Shown here: positions 25,862-34,074 of the stretch, piece after piece
Position numbering within the stretch: position 1 is the first letter of the stretch
How the letters are laid out: each line of letters opens with the position of its first letter
NCBI RefSeq assembly: GCF_024213195.1
Contig: NZ_JANAVF010000015.1
Coordinates: forward strand, 163,154-227,153
Reading direction: 5' to 3'
DNA length: 64,000 nucleotides
Source of the DNA: Streptomyces sp. TBY4
GTDB lineage: Bacteria; Actinomycetota; Actinomycetes; Streptomycetales; Streptomycetaceae
The notes under the pieces: model-generated
The model's database searches: none
The model's input: only the letters and a program-made list of their open reading frames with translations
Told to the model about the DNA's origin: nothing
Program-made: the position numbers and the translations under genes

Positions 25862-27991
25862 TCAGCCCGCCGCGGCGCGCTTGGTGAGCTCGATGTCGGC
25901 GGTCGGCGGGCCGGTGCGCCCGCCGGGCACACCGGCGGAGCCGCTGTTGTCGAGCGGGTTCGGGTCGGCCGTGTCCGAGCGGGCGGTCGCGGTGTTCCGC
26001 GGGCCCGTCCCGTCACCGGTGTACGCCGGGTCCAGGCGCACGGTGAAGGTCCACGACCGGACCCCGCCCGGGTCCAGCGTCGCCGCCGTCCCGCAGGTGA
26101 CGTCCCGGCCGGCGGCGGTGCAGCCCCCGGCCGACGAGACGAACGCGAGCCCCGCCGGCAGCGGGTCGGCGACCGTGACCTTCCGGGCCACCGACGGCCC
26201 GGCGTTGCGTACGGTCACCGTGTACGCGAAGGTCTCCCCGGGGGCCACGGGGGAGCGGCTCTCGGCGGCCTTGACCAGCGAGAGGTCGGCCTGGGCGGCC
26301 GCCACCCCGCCCGGCGGAGCGGCGGCCGCGCTGGTGTCGTTCGCGGACCGCGGATCGGTGACGGCGTGCCGGACCGACGCCACGTTCCCGAGGTCCGAGC
26401 CGTCCCCCTGGTAGGCCGGGTCCAGCCGGACGCGTACGGTCCACGAGGTGCTCGTACCGGCGCTCAGCTGCTCGCGGACCGGGCAGGACAGCTGCTGGCC
26501 CGAGGCCGTGCACCCGTCGGCGGAGGAGACGAACCGCAGCGGAGCCGGCAGGGTGTCGGACATCTGGACGGCGCTCGTGTGGGAGGGTCCCAGGTTCCGT
26601 GCGGTGATCCGGTACGCGAACTCCTGCCCCGGGACCACCGGTCCGGAGCCGGCCCCCTCCTTCTCCGCGGCGACGTCGGCCCGCGCCGTCACCACCGTGG
26701 GCGCCGCCGTGGAGCTGTTGTCCGCCGGATTGGTGTCGGTACGGTCCGCCGGGGCGGTCACGGTGGCCGTGTTGGACAGGGAGACGGGCTGCGCCGGGGC
26801 CGTACCGGTGACGGTGTAGGTGACGGAGCCGCCCCGCAGGAAATCGGCCGTGGTGTCCAGGGCGTTCCCGCTGCCGGAGGCCCGTCCGCAGGTCCCGCCG
26901 GTGCCGGCGCGGCAGGTCCAGGTCACGTCGGTCAGCCCGGGCACGGTGTCGCGCACGGCGGCGCCGGTCACCTCGTTGGCCTGGCTGTTGGAGACGGCCA
27001 GGGTGTAGGTCACCGGTCCGCCGCCGGCGGGCACGGTCGCGGGGGAGCCCGTCTTCGTGATGCTCAGGTCGGCCGGGACGTTGATCTGGAGGCGGTTGAT
27101 CTCGTGCACGTTCGTCGCGCCGCCGGTGCTCCCGGAGAACCCCACCTTCAAGGTGGCGGGCAGCTTCGGCTGGCCGCTGATGCCCGTGACGTCGAAGTCC
27201 GTGATCAGCGCGGTCATGGCCGTGCCGGGGCCGCTGTCCGAGGACACCGAGAGGAGCATCTTCGTACCGCTGGGCAGGAGGGAGACGCGCACCGTGCGCT
27301 CCTTGGCGCGGCTGCCGGTCTCCACTGTCCTGCCCGGCCCGTCGGCGGCCGTGGCGTAGCGGTATCCCGTCCTGCCGTTGCCTCCGCCGCGCACCACGAT
27401 CTTGTTGGGCTGGGGGCCCGGGCCGCCGACTCCCACCGAGTTCGAGGAGAAGTTGCCGAACTCGTCCAGCCCGATGCCGAGGTACGCGCCCGGTACGCCC
27501 GAGGCGGCGCAGACGTCCGCCGCGCCCGAGCAGGCGTAGCCGAGGGCCCCGCCGGAAGGGCCCGTACCGTCCGCCGCGGCTCCGTCGACCAGGTAGAACG
27601 ACAGCCCGTCACCCCGCTTGCCCTCGAAGGCGGTTCCCCCGTACGTGGCGTAGCCGAACTCGGCGATGATGCCGAGGGTGGAGGGGAAGGAGTCCTTCAG
27701 CTTCCAGGTGCCGGCCTGGGTGGAGCTCGCGGACGTCAGCCGCAGCCAGCCGCCACCTTCCGGATAGCTCGCGTGGCCGCTCGTGCTGCCCAGGTTGGTC
27801 GAGCTGTCGAAGGTCTCGTTGACGGGGAAGGCGAGCGCGCGGGGACGGGGGCCGTCTGCCGGGGCGGCCGTCACGGGGGCGGCGAGGGCCCCGGGCAGGG
27901 CCAGTGCCGTGGTGCACAGCAGGGCGGTGGCGGCCCTGCGCCACCACCGGGCACCCCGGGGCGCCGTCGTACGGGGCCGTCCGCCGGTCAC
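25862..27991 (-). CDS. secreted lectin-like plus DUF11 repeat protein
   Basis: GTG at 27991 overlaps the upstream stop as GTGA and gives 709 residues. After a signal peptide (RRAATALLCTTALALPGALAAPVTAA) comes a domain of about 240 residues with FPVNETFDSS, GDGLSFYLVDGAA, GALGYACSG and GAYLGIGLDEFGNFS. This is the pattern of the legume/L-type-lectin-like domain found in bacterial surface proteins, suggesting glycan or surface binding. Three DUF11-type repeats follow: one shorter (DLSITKTGSPATVPAGGG) and two full length with VVPGQEFAYRI and VAPGETFAYTV. It ends LTKRAAAG without an anchor. The start within the 993-codon frame is set by the GTGA overlap and the signal peptide. Confidence 0.86.
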   Translation of the reverse strand: MTGGRPRTTAPRGARWWRRAATALLCTTALALPGALAAPVTAAPADGPRPRALAFPVNETFDSSTNLGSTSGHASYPEGGGWLRLTSASSTQAGTWKLKDSFPSTLGIIAEFGYATYGGTAFEGKRGDGLSFYLVDGAAADGTGPSGGALGYACSGAADVCAASGVPGAYLGIGLDEFGNFSSNSVGVGGPGPQPNKIVVRGGGNGRTGYRYATAADGPGRTVETGSRAKERTVRVSLLPSGTKMLLSVSSDSGPGTAMTALITDFDVTGISGQPKLPATLKVGFSGSTGGATNVHEINRLQINVPADLSITKTGSPATVPAGGGPVTYTLAVSNSQANEVTGAAVRDTVPGLTDVTWTCRAGTGGTCGRASGSGNALDTTADFLRGGSVTYTVTGTAPAQPVSLSNTATVTAPADRTDTNPADNSSTAAPTVVTARADVAAEKEGAGSGPVVPGQEFAYRITARNLGPSHTSAVQMSDTLPAPLRFVSSADGCTASGQQLSCPVREQLSAGTSTSWTVRVRLDPAYQGDGSDLGNVASVRHAVTDPRSANDTSAAAAPPGGVAAAQADLSLVKAAESRSPVAPGETFAYTVTVRNAGPSVARKVTVADPLPAGLAFVSSAGGCTAAGRDVTCGTAATLDPGGVRSWTFTVRLDPAYTGDGTGPRNTATARSDTADPNPLDNSGSAGVPGGRTGPPTADIELTKRAAAG

Positions 27992-29382
27992 GGGCGCCGC
28001 ACCCGGAACGCCGCCCGCAGCGCGGCCCCGCAGGCCACCAGCCCGGTGGAGGTCCACAGCAGCCAGGCCGGGACCGTGGTCCCGGAGTCGGCCAGGTTGC
28101 CGTGGTCGCCGTGCTGCTCCCGGCCGTCGGGGTGGTTGCCGTGATGGTCGTCGCGGCCGTGGTGGCCGTCCTCTCGACCGCCGTGTCCATCGGGCCGGCT
28201 CTCGCGCCCCTCGTCCACCAGACACAGCCGGCCGCCGCCCGGCCCCGTGGTCCCCGGCCGGTTGGCGTTGTCGGAGAGGTCGGGGTCGAAGCTCGCCGTG
28301 GTGACGCGGGCGATGTTCTCGATGGGCGTGCACCGGCCGGTCGGCGGCCGCGCCGCCCGGTCCCCGGTGACGGCACGCACCGTGATCCGGTACTCGGCCG
28401 TCGCCCCGGCCGCCAGGCGGTCCAGCGGCGGACAGGTCACCAGCCGGTCCCCGTCCTTCGCGACGGCGCAGTCGTCGGGTGAGGAGAGCAGGGCCAGCGA
28501 GGAGGGGAGCAGGTCGGTGACCCGGACCTGCCGCGCCGTGGCCGGGCCCTCGTTGCGGACCGTGATCAGGTACGTGAACTTGTCGCCCGGCCGGACGTGT
28601 TCGCGCCCCTTCGCGAGCAGCGCCGTCTTGCGGAGCGAGAGGTCCGCAGTCCGCGCGCTGGGCGGAATCTCCAGTCCGGTCAGGGAGGAGGTGTTGTTCC
28701 GGGAGTCCGGGTCGGACGTCGCCGAGTCGACGACCGCTTCGTTGACGATGTCCGTACCGTCCCCGCGGTAGCCCGCGGCGAGCCGTACGGTGATCACCCA
28801 CGCGTGCGAGGCGCCGACCGCCAGCGTGGCCAGCGGTCCGCACACCACCGTCCCGGCGCCGGCGGTGCAGCCGTCGCGGGAGGAGACGAATTCGAGGGAG
28901 AGCGGCAGCCGGTCGGTGACGCGGACCTGCCGGGCGGTGGAGGGTCCCCGGTTGGTCACCGTCACGACGTAGTCGAAGGTCTCCACTGCCGCCGCGACGG
29001 GGTTCTCCCGGCTCTCAGGGCCCTCCCGGTCGGCGGCCGCCGTCGGCCGCACGGTGCCCGACACCGCGAGATCCGCGCTCTCCCCGAGCTGCCGCGAGGG
29101 GGCGGGGGCGTCGGCTCCGACGTCGGCTCCCTGCGCCTGCTCCGCGTCGCCGGAGGGTCCCGCTCCGGGGGGCGGCTGCCCCGTACCGGCGGCGGGAGCC
29201 ACCGTAGCGGCGGACGCCGCGGGCTCCGGGGATCCGGACGGGGCGGCGCCGGGGTCCGGCGGGGCCGATGCCGCGGAGGGCGCCGCGGAGAGGAAGCAGC
29301 AGGCCGCCAGCGCGGAGAGCGCGGCCACCGTGCGCCGGGGCCGGTACGGGCCGTCGGCGCGGCTTCTCACGACACGTCGCAT
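27988..29382 (-). CDS. DUF11 protein with His/Asp/Gly-rich stalk and C-terminal membrane anchor
   Basis: The 464-residue product has a signal peptide (RRTVAALSALAACCFLSAAPSAASA), an Ala/Pro-rich low-complexity region to about residue 110, two DUF11 repeats (FDYVVTVTNRGPSTARQV and FTYLITVRNEGPATARQV), then a His-rich stretch near 400-440 (HGGREDGHHGRDDHHGNH) and a final membrane helix (VPAWLLWTSTGLVACGAAL) with basic tail FRVRRP. That end is like a membrane anchor of a surface protein; the His/Asp stretch could bind Zn or Ni. First gene of the three-gene DUF11 operon and the only one with an anchor, so it may hold the other two at the envelope (inference). GAAGGG precedes the ATG. Confidence 0.86.
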   Translation of the reverse strand: MRRVVRSRADGPYRPRRTVAALSALAACCFLSAAPSAASAPPDPGAAPSGSPEPAASAATVAPAAGTGQPPPGAGPSGDAEQAQGADVGADAPAPSRQLGESADLAVSGTVRPTAAADREGPESRENPVAAAVETFDYVVTVTNRGPSTARQVRVTDRLPLSLEFVSSRDGCTAGAGTVVCGPLATLAVGASHAWVITVRLAAGYRGDGTDIVNEAVVDSATSDPDSRNNTSSLTGLEIPPSARTADLSLRKTALLAKGREHVRPGDKFTYLITVRNEGPATARQVRVTDLLPSSLALLSSPDDCAVAKDGDRLVTCPPLDRLAAGATAEYRITVRAVTGDRAARPPTGRCTPIENIARVTTASFDPDLSDNANRPGTTGPGGGRLCLVDEGRESRPDGHGGREDGHHGRDDHHGNHPDGREQHGDHGNLADSGTTVPAWLLWTSTGLVACGAALRAAFRVRRP

Positions 29383-29551
29383 CGGCTGCCCTTCGGGGAA
29401 GAGGACTCGCCCAAGGAGGACCAGTGTGGTGATCTATTCACACAAATAGGCAGGAAGGGGACGGCTGATTCGCTCTCTTCTGACCAATGGGTGATCGAAT
29501 TCAGCCCGTCGGCCGTACGTCGTGGGCCGTACGCCCCCGCCCGGTCCCGGC
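29383..29551 (-). promoter_or_regulatory. promoter region of the DUF11 operon
   Basis: The 169-bp gap is unusually AT-rich for the window. It contains an inverted repeat CTATT-CACACA-AATAG (29434-29449) about 50 bp upstream of the first DUF11 start. I cannot assign a sigma-factor class. Confidence 0.4.
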
Positions 29552-30817
29552 TCAGCCGCGGGCGGCGTGCAGTCCCTCCGCGACGGGGTGGTGGCCGCGC
29601 CGGCGTCCCGCCCCGGACGGCCACTGGTGGGCGGCGACGGCCGCGGCGGCGAGGGCGACGGCGCCCAGGAGCGCCGTGGCCCAGCCGAGCCCGGCCTTCG
29701 CCCCGGCCCAGCCCGCGAGCGGATAGGTCAGCAGCCAGGCGGCGTGCGACAGGGAGAACTGGGCGGCGAACACCGCCGTCCGGTCCCCCTCCGGCGCGGC
29801 CCGCCGCAGCACCCGGCCGGCGGGCGTGAGCACCATCGAGCACGCCGCCCCGAACACCGCCCACGTGCCCAGCAGCGCGGGCCGGCGCCAACCGCCGCTG
29901 TCCGCCGAGGTGATGACGCCGAGGGCGCCGAACGCCGCGGGGAGCAGTAGGGCTCCGGTCAGCATCACCCGCCGGTCCGGGCGGTTCTCCAGGATCCGCG
30001 GCAGGGCCAGCGCCACGGCCATTGAGCCGGCCCCGTAGGCGCCGAGGGCGAGGGCGACCCACCCGGCGGACAGCCCCAGGAACTCCCGTACGTACACGAC
30101 CGAGTTGACCGTGACCACGGCTCCGGCGGCCGCGACCGCGAGGTTCATCGCCAGCAGGGAACGCAGCTGCGGGGTGGCCAGGAACAGCCGCGCCCCCGCG
30201 GTGGCCCGGGCGTACGCGCCCGGCCCGCTCCCGGCGGAGGCCCGCGCCCGCCGGGGCAGGGCGGCGGACACCACGAGCGCGGACGAGGCGAGGAAGCCGG
30301 CCGCCGTGCCGAGGAACAGCCGGTCGTAGGTGGCCATCGACAGCAGCGCGGCCGCGAGCGCGGGACTGAAGAGGCTCTCCAGGTCGTAGGCGAGCCGGGA
30401 CAGGGACAGGGCCCGCGTGTAGTCGCGCTCCTCCGGCAGGACCTCGGGGATCAGGGCCTGGAAGGCCGGGGTGAAGGCGGCCGAGGCGGTCTGCAGCAGG
30501 AAGATCAGGACGTAGACCTGCCACACCTGGCTCACGAGGGGCAGGCAGAGCGCGATCCCCGCCCGGACCAGATCGGATCCGGCCAGGAGCGCCCGGCGCG
30601 GCAGCCGGTCGGCGACCGGAGCGATCGCCGGCGCGATGACCACGTACGCCACCATCTTGATCGCGAGCGCCGTGCCGAGCACCGAGCCCGCCTCCGCGCC
30701 CGCGAGGTCGTACGCGAGCAGGCCTAGGGCCACGGTGGCCAGGCCGGTGCCGGACAGGGCGATGACCTGGGCGCCGAACAGGCGGCGGTAGGTGCGGTCG
30801 CGCAGCACGCTCGGCAT
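29552..30817 (-). CDS. MFS transporter (DHA3-like), partner of divergent ArsR
   Basis: The 421-residue protein starts MPSVLRDRTYRRLFGAQVIALSGTGLATVALG with GGAGGGGG upstream. It shows 12 helices and the motif-A-like PVADRLPRRALLAGSDLVRAG, as in the DHA3/ENTS-type and NreB-like exporters. A divergent ArsR-family gene with an inverted repeat in between suggests control by that repressor. The substrate may be a metal ion or small molecule; neither can be read from the sequence. Confidence 0.88.
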   Translation of the reverse strand: MPSVLRDRTYRRLFGAQVIALSGTGLATVALGLLAYDLAGAEAGSVLGTALAIKMVAYVVIAPAIAPVADRLPRRALLAGSDLVRAGIALCLPLVSQVWQVYVLIFLLQTASAAFTPAFQALIPEVLPEERDYTRALSLSRLAYDLESLFSPALAAALLSMATYDRLFLGTAAGFLASSALVVSAALPRRARASAGSGPGAYARATAGARLFLATPQLRSLLAMNLAVAAAGAVVTVNSVVYVREFLGLSAGWVALALGAYGAGSMAVALALPRILENRPDRRVMLTGALLLPAAFGALGVITSADSGGWRRPALLGTWAVFGAACSMVLTPAGRVLRRAAPEGDRTAVFAAQFSLSHAAWLLTYPLAGWAGAKAGLGWATALLGAVALAAAAVAAHQWPSGAGRRRGHHPVAEGLHAARG

Positions 30818-30869
30818 GCGATCCCCCTCCGGGCCGGGTGGTGGGTGCGGGGCTCCAATGTATCCACAC

Positions 30870-30885
30870 GTGCGCACCTGCGCAC
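30870..30885. promoter_or_regulatory. candidate ArsR operator
   Basis: GTGCGCA-CC-TGCGCAC, flanked by CA and ATG that extend the symmetry, lies in the 138-bp gap between the MFS and ArsR genes. Confidence 0.6.
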
Positions 30886-30955
30886 ATGTCTGGTGGACCG
30901 CGGCCCCGCCCTTGCCCCGTCCCGGCCCTCCCCGGAGCGACCTACTCTGTGGGGT

Positions 30956-31315
30956 ATGCCCGCTCGCGAACCCCAGCCACCTGCACCCGATGCGCACCTA
31001 CGGGATCCCGACAGGGCGCGCCTCATCGAGGCGACCGAGGTCTTCGCGATGCTGTCCGACGTCACCCGGCTGCACCTCCTGTGGCTGCTCGCCCGGGAGG
31101 AGTCGGACGTCGGCTCGCTCGCCGAGCGGTGCGACGCGTCGAGGACCGCGGTGAGCCAGCACCTGGCGAAACTGCGGCTGGCGGGCCTCGTGGACACCCG
31201 CCGCGAGGGCCGGCGCATCCACTACAGCCTGCGCGACGGGCATCTGCGCCGACTCGTCCTGGAAGCCCTCAGCCACGCCGACCACCGGGTCAGCGGAACG
31301 GCCCCGCACAACTGA
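30956..31315 (+). CDS. ArsR/SmtB-family winged-helix repressor
   Basis: The ATG at 30956 (MPAREPQPPAPDAHL) gives 119 residues. The wHTH core is EVFAMLSDVTRLHLLWLLAREESDVGSLAERCDASRTAVSQHLAKLRLAGLVDTRREGRRIHYSL, in which VGSLAERCDASRTAVSQHL is the recognition region. The canonical ELCVCDL metal site of ArsR/SmtB is not present; one Cys (ERCDAS) and His-rich C-terminal end (HADHRVSG) remain as possible ligands at an alpha5-type site, so it may sense another metal or no metal. It probably represses the divergent MFS gene. A TACTCT element nine bases before the ATG would allow leaderless transcription. Confidence 0.88.
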   Translation: MPAREPQPPAPDAHLRDPDRARLIEATEVFAMLSDVTRLHLLWLLAREESDVGSLAERCDASRTAVSQHLAKLRLAGLVDTRREGRRIHYSLRDGHLRRLVLEALSHADHRVSGTAPHN

Positions 31316-31440
31316 CCCCGCGACGGCGCGCCCAACGCCCTCGCGGGAGTCGTCACCGGCGTCGGATTCATCGGAGGCGGCCTGGTCTTCCGGCAGAGCC
31401 GCACCGAGGGCGACCTCGTCCACGGAGTGACGCCGACCTC
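31316..31440 (+). pseudogene. possible remnant of an MgtC/SapB-family membrane protein
   Basis: Directly after the ArsR stop, and in the same frame, the translation reads ANALAGVVTGVGFIGGGLVF then RQSRTEGDLVHGVT. This resembles the MgtC core (VVSGIGFLGAGVI...V-GLTTAA). After VHGVT the frame loses the expected helix and continues as non-family sequence, and there is no start codon with a ribosome-binding site. I read it as a truncated fragment; chance similarity is possible because only about 35 residues match. Confidence 0.45.
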
Positions 31441-31549
31441 CTCCGGCTGCACGGAGAGCGCAGCCCCAGCGCCGAGGACTGACAACCCGCCCGCGCGTTC
31501 CACGCGTTCGGCCGGTTCCGTCGATTCCGCCGATGCGCCCCCACTCCTT

Positions 31550-31566
31550 GGATAGCTGCACTATCC
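31550..31566. promoter_or_regulatory. inverted repeat just upstream of the kinase-MFS gene
   Basis: GGATAG-CTGCA-CTATCC ends 8 bp before the GTG at 31574. It may be an operator overlapping the promoter or a translation-controlling hairpin. Confidence 0.5.
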
Positions 31567-31573
31567 TCTCCGC

Positions 31574-34045
31574 GTGGATCAGCTGATCGTCGAAGACCCC
31601 ACCCGCATCGGCCCGTACCGTCTGATCGCCCGGCTGGGCGCCGGCGGCATGGGCCTGGTCTACCTCGGCCGCTCCGAGGGCGGGCGCACCGTCGCCGTGA
31701 AGGTCGTACAGGCCGAATACGCCGGGAACCCGGAGTTCCGCAGGCGCTTCGCCCGGGAAGTCGCCGCCGCGCGGCGGGTGGGCGGGAGCTGGACCGCGGC
31801 CGTCCTGGACGCCGACCCCGAGGCCGCCGTGCCCTGGGTGGCGACCCAGTACATCCCCGGGCCCGACCTGCACGCCGTGGTCGCCAAGGACTTCGGGCCG
31901 CTGCCCGAGCATTCCGTGCGCACCCTCGCCAACCGGCTCGCCCTCGCCCTGCAGGCCGTGCACGAGGCGGGCCTGATCCACCGCGACCTCAAGCCCTCCA
32001 ACGTCCTGGTCACCGTCGACGGCCCGCGCGTCATCGACTTCGGCATCGCCCGGGCGATGGACAGCCTCGCCGGGGACAGCCTGCTCACCCACACCGGCAT
32101 GCTGATCGGATCGGCCGGGTTCATGTCCCCGGAGCAGGTCCGCGGCCTCGAACTCACGCCCGCCAGCGACGTCTTCTGCCTCGGGGCCGTCCTCGTCTAC
32201 GCCGCCACCGGACGGCTCCTCTTCGGAGCCGGGGACACCGGCCTGAATGCCCACCTTTTCCGGGTCGCCGAGGAGGAGGCGGACCTCACCGGCGTGCCGG
32301 AGGGCCTGGCCGGCCTCGTCGGCGCCTGCCTGCACAAGGATCCGGCCCGGCGGCCCACCCCCGCGCAGGTCGCCGAACGCACGGCGGCCGACGAGGCGGG
32401 GGAGTGGCTGCCGGGCGCGGTCCTGGCCCAACTCGGACGCCATGCCGCCCAATTGCTGGACTACGCCCCGGCGCGGCAGGCCGAGCCCGAACCCCCCGCC
32501 GCAGTGCTGGACCCCCGGGTCCCCTCCCCGCGCCCCCACCTCCCCCCGCCGCCACCCGCGTACGCCCCCACGGCCCCGGCCCACTTCGGCCCCGCGCAGG
32601 GCTTCGGCCCACCGCCGCCCGTCCCCTCCCCGCGGAGCGGACACCGGCGGGGTCTGGCGGTGGCCGCCCTGGTGCAGCTGATGGTGGTGCTCTCCGCGCT
32701 CGTCTTCGGCATGGCGCTGCCGGACGTCCAGGCGGACCTCGACGTCGAGTACGGCGGCCTGAGCGCGCTGTTCACCGCCTACGCGGTCTCCTTCGGCGCG
32801 CTGCTGCTGCTCGGCGGGCACCTCGCGGACCGCGCGGGACGCAAACGGACCCTGCTCATCGGCCTGGCCGGATTCGCGGCGGCCTGCCTGCTCGGAGGCA
32901 CGGCCGCCGATTCCGGCCTGCTGATCGCGGCCCGCGTCCTGCAGGGCGCTTCCGCCGCCCTGCTGACACCGGCCGCGCTCTCCCTGGTCACCGCCGGTGT
33001 CACCGACCCCAGGGAGCGGGCCCGGTCCTTCGGGGTCTACGCGACGTTCGCGGGCGGCAGTTCGGTGCTCGCGCTGCTCGCCGGCGCATCGCTCCTCGGA
33101 AGCCTGGGCTGGCGCTGGTGCCTGTACGCCCCCCTCGCCCTCGCCCTGCTCGCCCTGATCGGCGTGCTCACCCTGCCGCAGGACCGTCCTGACGCCGCCG
33201 GCTCGCGCCTCGACGTGCCCGGCGTCCTGCTCGGTTCCGGCGGACTCGCCGCCCTCACCTTCGGCCTCGGCAAGATCGGGTCCACCGGCGGGGTCAACGC
33301 CCTGGTGCTGATCCTGCTCGCCGTCGGCGTCGCCCTGCTCGCGGCCTTCCTGCGGTCGCAGACGAGGTCGGCGAACCCGCTCCTCGCGCCGTACGTCTTC
33401 ACGGACCGCAACCGGATCGGCGCCCTCCTCGCCCTGCTCCTGGCGGGCGCGGGCACCCTCGCCCTCTTCTCGTCCCTGGCCTTCGAACTGGGGCATTTCC
33501 GCGGCTACATCTCGGGCGCGACCTGGATCGCCCTCCTGCTCATGATCGCCTCGATCGTCATCGGCTCCACCCAGGTGTCCGCCCGGCTGGCCCACCGTGT
33601 CGCGCCCCGGGTCCTGATCGCGGGCGGCCTGGTGCTCGCGGCCATCGGGCTCGCCCTGGCGCGTGACAACGGGTACATCTCCCTGGAGCGGTCCCTGCCC
33701 AGCCTGGTCCTCACGGGCCTCGGCATCGGCACGGCGCTCGTGCCGCTGTTCTCCGCCGTGACCGCCGGCGTCGCGCCCCGGCACGCCGGCGGGGCCGCGG
33801 CAGGCATCGCCACGGCCCAGCACCTGGGCGAAGCGGTCGGCGGCGTGCTGCTCTCCCTCGTCCTCGCCTCCCTCTCGCCTGCCGAGGCGACCCAGGACTG
33901 GATCCCCACGATGCTGGGCGGCTACGCGACGGCGCTCTGGTGGGGCTTCGGCGCCCTGCTCCTGGCAGCCCTGACCGGCGGCCTGATGGTCACCTCCAGG
34001 GAGCCCCGGGACGCCGAGGGCCGGGCCGCCGGACTGCCCCGCTAG
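31574..34045 (+). CDS. Ser/Thr protein kinase fused to a DHA2-like MFS transporter
   Basis: One uninterrupted 823-codon frame. Residues 10-285 form a Hanks-type kinase: P-loop LGAGGMGLVYLG (21-32), Lys43 in VAVKVV, catalytic HRDLKPSN (136-143), DFG (155-157), and SPEQV in place of APE. Residues 300-355 are a Pro-rich linker (PRPHLPPPPPAYAP). Residues from about 358 form an MFS domain with motif A (GGHLADRAGRKRTLLIG), ARVLQGASAALLTPAALSLV and further helices to a cytoplasmic end at 823, like DHA2 exporters. Usual Streptomyces kinases end in PASTA, WD or NHL sensor domains. Here the transporter replaces the sensor, so transport and phosphorylation could regulate each other (inference). Both halves keep their key motifs. 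I see no frameshift at the junction and no start before the MFS part. Confidence 0.92.
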   Translation: MDQLIVEDPTRIGPYRLIARLGAGGMGLVYLGRSEGGRTVAVKVVQAEYAGNPEFRRRFAREVAAARRVGGSWTAAVLDADPEAAVPWVATQYIPGPDLHAVVAKDFGPLPEHSVRTLANRLALALQAVHEAGLIHRDLKPSNVLVTVDGPRVIDFGIARAMDSLAGDSLLTHTGMLIGSAGFMSPEQVRGLELTPASDVFCLGAVLVYAATGRLLFGAGDTGLNAHLFRVAEEEADLTGVPEGLAGLVGACLHKDPARRPTPAQVAERTAADEAGEWLPGAVLAQLGRHAAQLLDYAPARQAEPEPPAAVLDPRVPSPRPHLPPPPPAYAPTAPAHFGPAQGFGPPPPVPSPRSGHRRGLAVAALVQLMVVLSALVFGMALPDVQADLDVEYGGLSALFTAYAVSFGALLLLGGHLADRAGRKRTLLIGLAGFAAACLLGGTAADSGLLIAARVLQGASAALLTPAALSLVTAGVTDPRERARSFGVYATFAGGSSVLALLAGASLLGSLGWRWCLYAPLALALLALIGVLTLPQDRPDAAGSRLDVPGVLLGSGGLAALTFGLGKIGSTGGVNALVLILLAVGVALLAAFLRSQTRSANPLLAPYVFTDRNRIGALLALLLAGAGTLALFSSLAFELGHFRGYISGATWIALLLMIASIVIGSTQVSARLAHRVAPRVLIAGGLVLAAIGLALARDNGYISLERSLPSLVLTGLGIGTALVPLFSAVTAGVAPRHAGGAAAGIATAQHLGEAVGGVLLSLVLASLSPAEATQDWIPTMLGGYATALWWGFGALLLAALTGGLMVTSREPRDAEGRAAGLPR

Positions 34046-34074
34046 GCGGTCCGGCCGCGGCCCGCCCGGGCCGG

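Noticed and set aside
22983..26414. A 1143-codon + strand frame across the DUF7144 and DUF11 genes
   Set aside because: Antisense frame kept open by the high GC third-position bias of the minus-strand genes; sequence is low-complexity Gly/Arg.
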